Assembly: GCF_000761545.1 (NCBI RefSeq)
Contig: NZ_JPMY01000045.1
Span: 62,001-126,000 of the forward strand
Reading direction: 5' to 3'
DNA: 64,000 nucleotides
From: Pseudomonas sp. ML96
GTDB taxonomy: Bacteria > Pseudomonadota > Gammaproteobacteria > Pseudomonadales > Pseudomonadaceae
This document shows, piece by piece, positions 7,823 through 15,923 of this stretch. A program made the translations under genes and the position numbers. Each line of letters opens with the position of its first letter. Position 1 is the first letter of the stretch. The notes beneath the pieces were generated by a model. That model had not been told where the DNA came from. It ran no database searches and saw only the letters and a program-made list of their open reading frames with translations.

Positions 7823-7924
7823 ATGACCGCTTACACCGCCTATTACCGCAGCTACCGCAACTCCGCCTGGCGATTTAGCAGCGCTGCCGCGCACCACCGA
7901 GATTCCAGTCGAACACCCAGATAG
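7823..7924 (+). CDS. Aromatic leader peptide 2 (Tyr-rich) upstream of DAHP synthase
   Basis: 33 codons beginning MTAYTAYYRSYRNSAWRF, with four Tyr in the first 11 residues plus Tyr/Trp/Phe soon after. It has a good SD (AGAGGA, with GAGG at 7811-7814, 8 nt before ATG). It ends at 7924, 45 nt before the DAHP synthase ATG. A 6-bp hairpin (7933-7938/7946-7951) lies between its stop and the SD of the structural gene, so a second, possibly translational, control step is plausible. A second aromatic leader after the terminator is unusual. It could also be a vestigial duplicate of the first. Confidence 0.68.
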   Translation: MTAYTAYYRSYRNSAWRFSSAAAHHRDSSRTPR

Positions 7925-7969
7925 CGCGCCGCGCGTGGCATGAGACCACGCCGGGCGAGGACCACCGCC

Positions 7970-9043
7970 ATGAATGCTTCCGTTACCGCTCTGCGCGCAC
8001 AAGCCGTGCCGCCATCCACCACTCGCCGCCGCGCAACGCCGCTGCCGAGCCCCACCGATCTGCGTCAGCACCTGCCGCTGTCCGCCGCTCTCGCCAGCCA
8101 GGTACAGACCCAGCGCGAGGCCATCCGCGCTGTACTCGACGGCTCCGACCCGCGCCTGCTGGTCGTCGTCGGCCCCTGTTCCCTGCACGATCCGATTTCC
8201 GCCCTCGAATACGCCGACCGCCTGGCCGCCCTGGCTCCCGAGGTGAGCGACCAACTGCTGCTGGTGATGCGCGCCTACGTCGAGAAGCCACGTACCACCA
8301 TTGGCTGGAAGGGCCTGGTCTATGACCCGCAGCTGGACGGCAGCGGCGACATGGCCGGCGGCCTGGAACTGTCGCGCCGGCTGATGCTGGCCATGCTCGA
8401 ACGCGGCCTGCCAGTGGCCACCGAGCTGCTGCAGCCTTTGGTGGCTGGCTACTTCGACGACCTGCTGGGCTGGGCCGCCATCGGCGCGCGCACCAGCGAG
8501 TCGCAGGTGCATCGCGAGCTGGTCAGCGGCCTGGATGTGCCGGTGGGCTTCAAGAACGGTACCGATGGCAGCCTGTCGATCGCCTGCGACGCCATGCGCT
8601 CGGCGGCGCACCCGCACCAGCACTTCGGCGTGGATGGTCTGGGCCGCCCGGCGCTGGTCGAGACCGATGGCAACCCGGATACCCACCTGGTGCTGCGCGG
8701 CGGCCACGGCGGGCCGAACCATGATGCGGCCAGCGTGGCCGTGGCGCGGGCGAGCCTGGAGAAGCAGGGCATCGCCGCACGGATCATGGTCGACTGCAGC
8801 CACGCCAACAGTGGCAAGGACCCGCTGCGCCAGCCGGCGGTGCTGCGCGACGTACTCGACCAGCGCCTGGCCGGCGACGCCAGCCTGCGCGGGGTGATGC
8901 TGGAGAGCCATCTGTTCGACGGCTGCCAGGCGCTGTCCAGCGAGCTGCGCTACGGCGTGTCGATTACCGACGGCTGCCTGGGCTGGAGTGGCACCGAGGC
9001 GATGTTGCGCGAGGCGGCCGAGCGGCTGCGGGCGGGGCGCTGA
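7970..9043 (+). CDS. 3-deoxy-7-phosphoheptulonate (DAHP) synthase, class I
   Basis: 357 aa, type I-alpha DAHP synthase (AroF/G/H family). It condenses phosphoenolpyruvate and erythrose-4-phosphate at the start of the shikimate pathway. Motifs visible are VVVGPCSLHDP, RAYVEKPRTTIGWKGL, GARTSESQVHRE, GFKNGTDGS and MVDCSHANSGKDP. ATG 7970 has GGCGAGG 9-10 nt upstream. The feedback-inhibition class (Tyr, Phe or Trp) cannot be assigned with confidence. The upstream leader peptides suggest control by aromatic tRNA charging. It converges on cobN with only 5 bp between stops. Its position inside a cobalamin block is not functionally obvious; the lower ligand is made here by BluB from flavin, not from chorismate. 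Confidence 0.93.
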   Translation: MNASVTALRAQAVPPSTTRRRATPLPSPTDLRQHLPLSAALASQVQTQREAIRAVLDGSDPRLLVVVGPCSLHDPISALEYADRLAALAPEVSDQLLLVMRAYVEKPRTTIGWKGLVYDPQLDGSGDMAGGLELSRRLMLAMLERGLPVATELLQPLVAGYFDDLLGWAAIGARTSESQVHRELVSGLDVPVGFKNGTDGSLSIACDAMRSAAHPHQHFGVDGLGRPALVETDGNPDTHLVLRGGHGGPNHDAASVAVARASLEKQGIAARIMVDCSHANSGKDPLRQPAVLRDVLDQRLAGDASLRGVMLESHLFDGCQALSSELRYGVSITDGCLGWSGTEAMLREAAERLRAGR

Positions 9044-9048
9044 GGGCA

Positions 9049-12000
9049 TCAGGACTCCTCCGCATCCAGCAGCAGGTTTTCCAGCTGCGCCTGGTACTCA
9101 CCTGGCTCCTGCCAGAGGCCGCGCTGCTGGGCCTCCAGCAGGCGTTCGAGCATGTCCTGCAACGCGCCCGGATTGTGCTGCTGGATAAAGTCGCGGGTAT
9201 CCTTGTCCAGCAGGTAGGCATCGGCCAGCAAGGCGTACTGGTGATCGTCGACCAGCTCGCTGGTGGCGTCGAAACCGAACAGGTAGTCGACCGTGGCGGC
9301 CAGCTCGAAGGCGCCCTTGTAGCCGTGGCGCTTCATTCCGGCGATCCACTTGGGATTCACCGCGCGGGCGCGCACCACGCGGCCCAGTTCTTCTTTGAGG
9401 GTGCGAATGCGCGGGTTGTCCGGCTGGCTGCTATCGCCGAAATAGCTGGCGGCCTTGCCGCCGCGCAGGGTCTCGACCGCCGCCAGCATGCCGCCCTGGA
9501 ACTGGTAGTAGTCGTTGGAATCGAGGATGTCGTGCTCGAGGTTGTCCTGGTTGTGCAGCACCGCCTGTAGCTGCTGCAGGCGTTCGGCGAACTGCGCGCG
9601 GGCGGGCAGGCCCTCGGCGCCCTGGCCGTAGGCGTAGCCGCCCCAGTTCAGGTAGACCTCGGCGAGATCGGTGCGGGTCTGCCACAGGCGTTCTTCCACC
9701 GCGTTCTGGATGCCGGCGCCATAGGCCCCCGGCTTGGCGCCGAAGATGCGCCAGCCGGCCTGGCGGCGTGCTTCGACCGGGTCCAGGCCCTGGTCCTGAT
9801 GGCTCAGGGTTTCCTGCCAGACGCGCGCGGCCAGCGGGTTCATGTCCTCGGGTTCGTCCAACTCGGCCACCGCCTGCACGGCCGTATCGAACAGACGAAT
9901 GAGATTGGCGAAGGCATCGCGGAAGAAGCCGGAGACACGCAGGGTCACGTCCACCCGCGGGCGACCGAGCTGCTCCAGCGGCAGTACTTCGATGCGTTCG
10001 ACCCGCTGGCTGCCGGGCTGCCAAACCGGGCGCACGCCGAGCAGGGCCAGGGCCTGGGCGATATCGTCGCCGCCGGTGCGCATGGTTGCCGTGCCCCATA
10101 CCGACAGGCCCAGGCGTTGCAGATGCTCGCCCTCGTCCTGCAGATGGCGTTCCAGCAGGCGCTCGGCGCTCTGCACGCCGATGCGCCAGGCGGTGGGCGT
10201 GGGCAGGTGGCGCACGTCCACCGAATAGAAGTTGCGCCCGGTGGGCAGCACGTCCAGGCGCCCGCGGCTGGGCGCGCCGCTCGGCCCTGGCGGCACGAAG
10301 CGGCCTTCAAGAGCGGCGAGCAGACCGTGCATCTCGGCGCTGCCGCAGCTATCCAGCATTGGGGCGATATGGCTATGTAGCTCGTGCAATACCGTATTGC
10401 TGGCCGATCCAACGGATTCGAAATCCGTTGAGTCGATCATCTGCAATGCCAGCAGCTCTAGGCGCTCACGCGTATCGCCACGGCTGCGCCAGGGCTCATT
10501 GCTGAGTGCTTGCAGGCAATCCGGGCGTGGGCCGTGCCAGGGTTCGGCCGGCTCGCCGCCGAGTGGGTCGAAGTCCAGCTCAAGGTCCTGGGCGAGGGCA
10601 CGCAGCAGGCTGGCGTGCCGGCCGTGACCATCGCCACGCGGGATGCGTACCAGCGACAGCAAAGTGTCGCGGCGCAGGCGCCCGCTCGGCGACTCGCCGA
10701 AGCAGTGCAGGCCGTCGCGGATCTGCGATTCCTTGAGGTCGCACAAGTAGGCGTCCAGCTGCGGCAGCCAGCTGTCCGCATCGTCGTTGACCTGCAGGCC
10801 CAGCTCGCGGTCGAGGCTGGCCTCGCGCACCTTGCGCTGGATCTCGCCGCGCAGTTCCAGGGCGCGGCGCGGGTCGAGCTGGCTGGCTTCGTAGTACTCG
10901 TCGGCCAGGCGCTCCAGGTCGCGCAACGGGCCGTAGCTCTCTGCGCGGGTCAGCGGCGGCATCAGGTGGTCGAGGATCACCGCCTGGGTGCGGCGCTTGG
11001 CCTGGGCGCCCTCGCCGGGGTCGTTGACGATAAAGGGATAGAGGTTGGGCAGCGGGCCGAGGATCGCACTCGGCCAGCAGGCCTCGGACAGGCCGACGCT
11101 CTTGCCCGGCAGCCACTCCAGGTTGCCGTGCTTGCCGACGTGGATCATCGCATCGACGGCGAAGGTCGTGCGCAGCCAGCAGTAGAAGGCCAGGTAGCCG
11201 TGCGGCGGCACCAGATCCGGGTCGTGGTACACCGCCGCGGCGTCCAGTTGGTAGCCACGCGCCGGCTGGATACCGACGAAGGTCAGGCCGAAGCGCAGGC
11301 CGGCGATCATCAGGCGGCCGCTGCGGTACATCGGGTCCTGCTCGGGCGGGCCCCAGCGTTCCAGTACGGCGCACTGGTTGGCCGCGGGCAGGCTGGCGAA
11401 CCAGCGCTGGTAGTCGTCCAGCGCCAGGCTCTGGGCGCAGGGGCGCTGGTCGAGATTGTCGAGGTCGTTGGTCACGCCGCCGAGCAACTGGTGGATCAGC
11501 GCGGTGCCGTCGTGCGGTAGTCCCTCGACCGGATAACTCTGCTGCTGCAGGGCGCGCAGGATATTCAGCGCGGCGGCCGGGGTGTCCAGGCCGACACCGT
11601 TGCCGATGCGGCCGTCGCGGGTCGGGTAGTTGGCCAGGATCAGGGCGACGCGCTTGTCGGCGTTGGTCTTGGCCGCAAGCCGGGTCCAGCGCAGGGCCAG
11701 CTCGGCGACGAAGTCCATGCCCGGCAGGTGCGGGCGGTAGCGCACTACATCGCTCTGGCTGCGCTCGCTGCGTGCGGCCACGCCCTTGAAGCTGATCGGC
11801 CGGGTGATCAGGCGGCCGTCCAGCTCGGGCAGGGCGATATGCATGGCCAGGTCGCGCGGGCCCAGGCCCTGGGGGCTGGCTTGCCACTGTTCCTCGCTAT
11901 CAAGGGCGCAGAGCGCTTGCAGCACCGGCACGTCGCGGCGGAACGGTCGTTCCTGTGGCGATTCCGGGTTGGATTGGGCGAAGCCGGTGGTGTTGAGGAT

Positions 12001-12783
12001 CACCGCCGTGTCGGTTTCGTCCAGCCAGGCCTCGACCTGGGTCAGGCATCCGGCTTCCTTGAGGCTGGCCACGGCTATCGGCAGCGGGTTGAGGCCCTGG
12101 GCCTGCAGGCGCTGGCAGAAGGTGTCGACGAAGGCGGTGTTCCCGGCCTGCACCTGGGCGCGGTAGAAGAGCAGCGCTGCCACCGGCTGGCCCGGCTGCC
12201 AGTCGGCGCGCCAGTGCTCGAGGCTTGCCTCGCCATGCTGTGGGTGATGGATCAGCGTGCGCGGCAGGGCGCGTGGCTCGCTCCACGGGTAGTCGCGCTG
12301 CAGCCAGCGGCTGGCGATATGGTGCAGCAGGTGGCGCGCGTTGTCCGCACCGCCCTGGCGCAGGTACTGCCACAGGCGCTGGCTGTCCTCGCTCGGCACA
12401 TTGCTCAGCGTGGTCAGCTCGGGGTCGGTGCTGTCGTCGCCGGGCACCAGGATGATCTTGGTGCCCTGGCGGCCCAGCTCGACCAGGCGCTCGATGCCGT
12501 AGCGCCAGTAGCTGACGCCGCCGTGCACCGAGATCAGGATGACCTTGGCGTGGCGCAGCACTTGCTCGACGTAGAAGTCCACCGAGGCGTGATTGGGCAG
12601 CTGCGCCGGGCTGGCCAGGCGCAGGCTGGGGAAGTCCTCGGGTAGCTCGCGCGCCACCTCGGCCAGCAGCGACAGATGCGAGTCGCCGGTGCAGAGGATC
12701 ACCAGTTCGGCCGGAGTCTGGCCGAGGTCGGCGATGCTGTCGGCCGGCAGGGTGACGCCGGCCTGGGCGCGCAGCAGGTGCAT
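9049..12783 (-). CDS. cobN: Cobaltochelatase large subunit CobN
   Basis: 1244 aa, the normal length for CobN/ChlH-family chelatase large subunits, full length with no internal stop. It binds hydrogenobyrinate a,c-diamide and inserts Co2+ with an ATPase partner. Family motifs include HVGKHGNLEWLPGKSV, with the His/Glu cluster of the metal-insertion domain, and GAYGAGIQNAVEERLW. The start at 12783 lies 1 bp after the cobW stop, so the two are co-transcribed. No cobS/cobT genes are seen here; the ATPase partner is most likely the ChlI/VWA pair encoded next door. Transcription begins at the minus-strand riboswitch upstream of cobW. Confidence 0.95.
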   Translation of the reverse strand: MHLLRAQAGVTLPADSIADLGQTPAELVILCTGDSHLSLLAEVARELPEDFPSLRLASPAQLPNHASVDFYVEQVLRHAKVILISVHGGVSYWRYGIERLVELGRQGTKIILVPGDDSTDPELTTLSNVPSEDSQRLWQYLRQGGADNARHLLHHIASRWLQRDYPWSEPRALPRTLIHHPQHGEASLEHWRADWQPGQPVAALLFYRAQVQAGNTAFVDTFCQRLQAQGLNPLPIAVASLKEAGCLTQVEAWLDETDTAVILNTTGFAQSNPESPQERPFRRDVPVLQALCALDSEEQWQASPQGLGPRDLAMHIALPELDGRLITRPISFKGVAARSERSQSDVVRYRPHLPGMDFVAELALRWTRLAAKTNADKRVALILANYPTRDGRIGNGVGLDTPAAALNILRALQQQSYPVEGLPHDGTALIHQLLGGVTNDLDNLDQRPCAQSLALDDYQRWFASLPAANQCAVLERWGPPEQDPMYRSGRLMIAGLRFGLTFVGIQPARGYQLDAAAVYHDPDLVPPHGYLAFYCWLRTTFAVDAMIHVGKHGNLEWLPGKSVGLSEACWPSAILGPLPNLYPFIVNDPGEGAQAKRRTQAVILDHLMPPLTRAESYGPLRDLERLADEYYEASQLDPRRALELRGEIQRKVREASLDRELGLQVNDDADSWLPQLDAYLCDLKESQIRDGLHCFGESPSGRLRRDTLLSLVRIPRGDGHGRHASLLRALAQDLELDFDPLGGEPAEPWHGPRPDCLQALSNEPWRSRGDTRERLELLALQMIDSTDFESVGSASNTVLHELHSHIAPMLDSCGSAEMHGLLAALEGRFVPPGPSGAPSRGRLDVLPTGRNFYSVDVRHLPTPTAWRIGVQSAERLLERHLQDEGEHLQRLGLSVWGTATMRTGGDDIAQALALLGVRPVWQPGSQRVERIEVLPLEQLGRPRVDVTLRVSGFFRDAFANLIRLFDTAVQAVAELDEPEDMNPLAARVWQETLSHQDQGLDPVEARRQAGWRIFGAKPGAYGAGIQNAVEERLWQTRTDLAEVYLNWGGYAYGQGAEGLPARAQFAERLQQLQAVLHNQDNLEHDILDSNDYYQFQGGMLAAVETLRGGKAASYFGDSSQPDNPRIRTLKEELGRVVRARAVNPKWIAGMKRHGYKGAFELAATVDYLFGFDATSELVDDHQYALLADAYLLDKDTRDFIQQHNPGALQDMLERLLEAQQRGLWQEPGEYQAQLENLLLDAEES

Positions 12784-12784
12784 G

Positions 12785-13837
12785 TCAGCCGGCCAGGGCG
12801 GCCTTCAGCTCCGCCTCGATGGCGGCGCGGTCGAGGCTCTGGCCAATCAGCACCAGGCGGCTAACGCGCGCTTCGCCTTCGCCCCAGGCGCGGTCGAAGT
12901 GGCGATCGAAGCGCTGGCCAACGCCCTGTACCAGCAGGCGCATGGCCTTGCCGGGGATGGCGGCGAAGCCCTTGACGCGCAGGATGCCGTGCTTGGCCAC
13001 GGCGTCCTTCAGAGCGGCGAGCAGGCGGGCTTCCTCGGCCTCCGGCAGGACCAGATCGAAGGAGTCGAACTCGTCGTGGTCGTGGTCCTCGTCTTCCTCG
13101 TCGTGGTGGGTGCGACGGGCGTCGATATGCAGTTCGGTCTCGCAGTTCAGGCCGAGCAGCACGCCGAGCGGCAGGTCGCCGCCCTGGGCCTCGATCACCT
13201 TGACCGCTGGCGGCAGCTCCTCGGCCACCTCGGCGCGCACGGCGGCCAGGGCGTCGGCATCGAGCAGGTCGGTCTTGTTCAGCACCACCAGATCGGCGCT
13301 GGCCAACTGGTCGGCGAACAGCTCGTGCAGCGGCGATTCGTGGTCGAGGTTCGGGTCCTGCTTGCGCTGGGCGTCCACCTGCTCGGGGAAGGCGGCGAAG
13401 GTGCCGGCGGCCACGGCCGGGCTGTCGACTACGGTGATCACCGCATCGACGGTGCAGGCGGTGCGGATTTCCGGCCAGTTGAAGGCCTGTACCAGTGGCT
13501 TGGGCAGGGCCAGGCCGGAGGTTTCGATGAGGATGTGATCCAGCTCGCCACGACGGGCCACCAGCTCGCGCATCACCGGGAAGAACTCTTCCTGCACGGT
13601 GCAGCACAGGCAGCCGTTGGCCAGCTCATAGACGCGGCCATTGGCCTCTTCCTCGGTGCAGCCGATTGAGCACTGCTTGAGAATGGCGCCGTCGATGCCC
13701 AGCTCGCCGAATTCGTTGACGATCACCGCGATGCGGCGGCCGCCGGCATTGGCCAGCAGGTGACGGAGCAGGGTGGTTTTACCGGCACCGAGAAAGCCGG
13801 TGACGATGGTGACGGGAAGTTTGGCGAGCGATTGCAT
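12785..13837 (-). CDS. cobW: CobW, G3E-family GTP-binding metallochaperone
   Basis: 350 aa, COG0523/CobW family. P-loop GFLGAGKTTLL is at residues ~15-25; the metal-binding CxCC motif appears as NGCLCCTVQEEF; the guanine-specificity motif is NKTDLLD; and a His/Asp/Glu-rich segment (HHDEEDEDHDHDEFD) separates the GTPase from the C-terminal CobW_C domain. Genetics in cobalamin producers places CobW beside CobN, and it is thought to hand cobalt to the chelatase. It is the first gene after a cobalamin riboswitch on the minus strand, with a ~110-nt leader. The His-rich loop fits transition-metal binding. Confidence 0.94.
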   Translation of the reverse strand: MQSLAKLPVTIVTGFLGAGKTTLLRHLLANAGGRRIAVIVNEFGELGIDGAILKQCSIGCTEEEANGRVYELANGCLCCTVQEEFFPVMRELVARRGELDHILIETSGLALPKPLVQAFNWPEIRTACTVDAVITVVDSPAVAAGTFAAFPEQVDAQRKQDPNLDHESPLHELFADQLASADLVVLNKTDLLDADALAAVRAEVAEELPPAVKVIEAQGGDLPLGVLLGLNCETELHIDARRTHHDEEDEDHDHDEFDSFDLVLPEAEEARLLAALKDAVAKHGILRVKGFAAIPGKAMRLLVQGVGQRFDRHFDRAWGEGEARVSRLVLIGQSLDRAAIEAELKAALAG

Positions 13838-13949
13838 GGCAGCCCCGGAAGCGTCGTGAAATGGACGGACGGGCAGGGCGGGGCACGCGCGGACGAGCGA
13901 GGGCCGAACACCACCGGATCACCCCGCCCGGTTGTCGAAACATTTGCGA

Positions 13950-14118
13950 GGCAGGTCTCCTGGCTTACGGCGTGCGGCATTGCTGCTGCGATTCCCCACC
14001 TTCCCGCCAGTTGGCAGTGGTCTATCGGGGAATCTCGTCCGTTCACAGTTGCGGGGGCAGCCAGGGCTTGAAAGACCCTGTTCCCTCTTAGCTTCTTCGG
14101 CTGGCGAAGAAGAACCTC
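13950..14118 (-). promoter_or_regulatory. Cobalamin riboswitch controlling cobW-cobN
   Basis: Read on the minus strand, the segment has the B12-box landmarks: AGAGGGAA, then GCTGCCCCCGCAACTGT, and at the 3' end AGCCAGGAGACCTGCC, in the right order and spacing for an adenosylcobalamin aptamer. It lies ~110 nt upstream of the cobW ATG, so binding of the coenzyme should repress cobalt chelation. A promoter TTGACC (14159-14154), 17-nt spacer, TAGCCT (14136-14131) would start transcription a few bases before the aptamer. Confidence 0.92.
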
Positions 14119-14130
14119 GGAAAGGGCGCA

Positions 14131-14197
14131 AGGCTACGCAGTGCCTGGGGTACGGTCAACCTCGCGGTTGACGCTGGGCGGGGCTTCGTGATGTTCT
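14131..14197. promoter_or_regulatory. Divergent promoter pair between two cobalamin riboswitches
   Basis: Minus-strand promoter: TTGACC at 14159-14154 and TAGCCT at 14136-14131, with a 17-nt spacer. Plus-strand promoter: TTGACG at 14168-14173 and TGTTCT at 14192-14197, with an 18-nt spacer and a weaker -10. Both -35 boxes sit in a perfect inverted repeat (GTCAACC 14155-14161, GGTTGAC 14166-14172, 4-nt loop). Predicted start sites fall about 6-7 nt ahead of the respective aptamers, as for the third riboswitch. Assigned by eye from hexamers only. Confidence 0.5.
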
Positions 14198-14210
14198 AGA
14201 AAAGCTGTTT

Positions 14211-14402
14211 CAGGTGCCTCTCGCCGCCGTGCGTGAGGTGAAACGGGAAGCCGGTGGGCCCTTCTCCACGCATGGAGTGGGCGAGTCCGGCGCTGCCCCC
14301 GCAACGGTAAGCGATCGACGGGTCCTCAATGCCACTGTGCCTCGCGCATGGGAAGGCCGACCCGGTTCCTGCAAAGGCGTCGCAAGCCCGGAGACCGGCC
14401 TG
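14211..14402 (+). promoter_or_regulatory. Cobalamin riboswitch controlling cbtB-cbtA-cobE-cobM
   Basis: Begins CAGGTGCC and contains GAAACGGGAAGCCGG, the core GCGCTGCCCCCGCAACGG, CACTGTG...CATGGGAAGG and the closing GCCCGGAGACCGGCCTG, all diagnostic elements of the AdoCbl riboswitch in conserved order. The first gene (cbtB) starts about 200 nt downstream, leaving room for an expression platform that I could not resolve by eye. It is transcribed away from the minus-strand riboswitch whose 5' end lies only ~90 nt away. Confidence 0.93.
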
Positions 14403-14599
14403 AATCTTCGTTAGAACCCGCTTAGACGCCTCGTGAGCCAGGGCCTGCCATTCATTCAGCAGGGCCGGCGCGCAGCAGGTGTTGAACGGGCTCGTTGGCA
14501 ACCCGCGGTGGGCGGGCGCATGCCGGTTTATGGCCCAGGATGGGTCATTTCCTCGCTGCGACCTTCTACCGGAATACCAATCCCTGGAAGGTGCTCATC

Positions 14600-14785
14600 A
14601 TGTCCAGCCGCACGCTGTCGTCCTCCGCTTCCGTTTCACTCCCGTTGTCCAAACGCCTGGCCATCGCCGCCGGTAGCTGCCTGCTCGGCGCACTGCTGAT
14701 CTTCTTCGCCGGCTTCTCGCATATCGAGGCGATGCACAACGCCGCTCACGACACGCGCCACAGCGCTGCCTTCCCCTGCCACTGA
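14600..14785 (+). CDS. cbtB: CbtB, small subunit of a predicted cobalt transporter
   Basis: 61 aa with a single membrane segment (about residues 18-41, RLAIAAGSCLLGALLIFFAGF) and the characteristic C-terminus HNAAHDTRH...FPCH, a His/Cys-rich tail likely to bind Co2+. The start at 14600 follows GGAAGG with normal spacing; longer readings would begin in the riboswitch leader. CbtB is paired with CbtA 11 bp downstream, and both sit directly behind a cobalamin riboswitch, the defining context of the CbtAB family. Cobalt uptake is predicted from that context, not proven. Confidence 0.9.
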   Translation: MSSRTLSSSASVSLPLSKRLAIAAGSCLLGALLIFFAGFSHIEAMHNAAHDTRHSAAFPCH

Positions 14786-14796
14786 GACCGCCTGCC

Positions 14797-15519
14797 ATGA
14801 TCAAGCGCATCGCCCAGACCGCGGGCTTCGCAGGCCTCCTGGCCGCCATCGTTCTGACCCTGCTGCAGAGCCTGTGGGTTACCCCGCTGATTCTGCATGC
14901 GGAAACCTTCGAAACCGCCGAGCCGGTAGCTGAGCACAGCCACGAGGCGCCGGTCGCCGCCCATGAGCACGAACACGAGGAGGCCGCCGGCCATAGCCAC
15001 GATGGCGAGGCCTGGGCTCCCGAAGACGGCTGGCAGCGCACCTTGTCCACTGGCCTGAGCAACCTGGTGGTAGCCGTTGGCTTCGCCCTGATGCTGGCTG
15101 GCCTGTTCACCCTGCGTGCGCCGAGCCAGACCTGGCAGGGGCTGCTATGGGGCCTGGGCGGTTTCGCCGTGTTCAGTCTGGCGCCGTCCGCCGGGCTGCC
15201 GCCGGAGCTGCCGGGCACCGCCGCCGCCGACCTGCTGCTGCGCCAGTACTGGTGGATCGGTACTGCCATCGCCACCGCCGCTGGCCTGGGCCTGATCGCC
15301 TTCGGCCGCAACTGGGCGCTGCGTGGCGTCGGCCTGGTGCTGCTGGCCGTGCCGCACCTGATCGGCGCGCCGCAGCCGGAAGTGCACGAGAGCCTGGCGC
15401 CCGAGGCGCTGGAGCACGAGTTCATCCTCGCCTCGCTGCTGACCAACGCCATGTTCTGGTCGGCCCTGGGCCTGGCTGCTGCCTGGTTCTTCGCCCGTGG
15501 CGAACAGCGCGACGCCTGA
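14797..15519 (+). CDS. cbtA: CbtA, predicted cobalt transporter subunit
   Basis: 240 aa with about five membrane segments. Between TM1 and TM2 is a His/Glu-rich periplasmic or cytoplasmic loop (HSHEAPVAAHEHEHEEAAGH), well suited to cobalt capture, which is the hallmark of CbtA. It forms a riboswitch-controlled operon with cbtB upstream and cobE downstream; cobE starts 23 bp before the cbtA stop. The pair probably supplies cobalt to the CobN chelatase encoded in the divergent operon. Confidence 0.9.
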   Translation: MIKRIAQTAGFAGLLAAIVLTLLQSLWVTPLILHAETFETAEPVAEHSHEAPVAAHEHEHEEAAGHSHDGEAWAPEDGWQRTLSTGLSNLVVAVGFALMLAGLFTLRAPSQTWQGLLWGLGGFAVFSLAPSAGLPPELPGTAAADLLLRQYWWIGTAIATAAGLGLIAFGRNWALRGVGLVLLAVPHLIGAPQPEVHESLAPEALEHEFILASLLTNAMFWSALGLAAAWFFARGEQRDA

Positions 15520-15910
15520 TCCGCTGTTGATCGCCGGTCTCGGCTGTCGCCGCGGCTGCAAGGTGGCCGAGCTGCGCGAGCTGCTGGAACAGAGCCTGAC
15601 GCAGCTCGCCCTGCCGCTGAGTGCGCTGCATGGCCTGGCCAGCAGCGCACACAAACGCGACGAGGCCGGGCTGCTGCAGCTGGCGGCCGACCTTGGCCTG
15701 CCGCTGGATTTCTACTCGGCCGAGCAACTGGTGCCCTACGAGTCGCAGCTGAGTGAAGGCTCGCAGCGGGTGCGCGAGCTGACCGGCTCAGCCAGCGTGG
15801 CCGAGGCCAGTGCCCTGGCCTGCGCTGCCGAACGCTCTGGTCGTGCCGCCACCCTGATCTGCCGCAAACAGCGCAGCGCCGCTGCTACCCTGGCCATCGC
15901 CACGGCCTGA
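15497..15910 (+). CDS. cobE: CobE / CbiG C-terminal domain protein
   Basis: 137 aa from a GTG start overlapping the end of cbtA by 23 bp. The sequence LLIAGLGCRRGC near the N-terminus, the internal PLSALHGLASSAHKRDE and the C-terminal AASERSG-like AAERSGRAATLICRKQRS match the CbiG_C/CobE domain. CobE is required for aerobic cobalamin synthesis in pseudomonads; binding of a pathway intermediate has been suggested, but its catalytic role is not settled. No convincing SD is visible, so translation may be coupled to cbtA. TTG at 15527 is an alternative start. Confidence 0.85.
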   Translation: MANSATPDPLLIAGLGCRRGCKVAELRELLEQSLTQLALPLSALHGLASSAHKRDEAGLLQLAADLGLPLDFYSAEQLVPYESQLSEGSQRVRELTGSASVAEASALACAAERSGRAATLICRKQRSAAATLAIATA

Positions 15911-15923
15911 ACCGGAATTTCCT

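Noticed and set aside
13081..13136. Repetitive CGTGGT/CTCGTC run that looks like a DNA repeat
   Set aside because: It encodes the His/Asp/Glu-rich metal loop of CobW, not an independent repeat.
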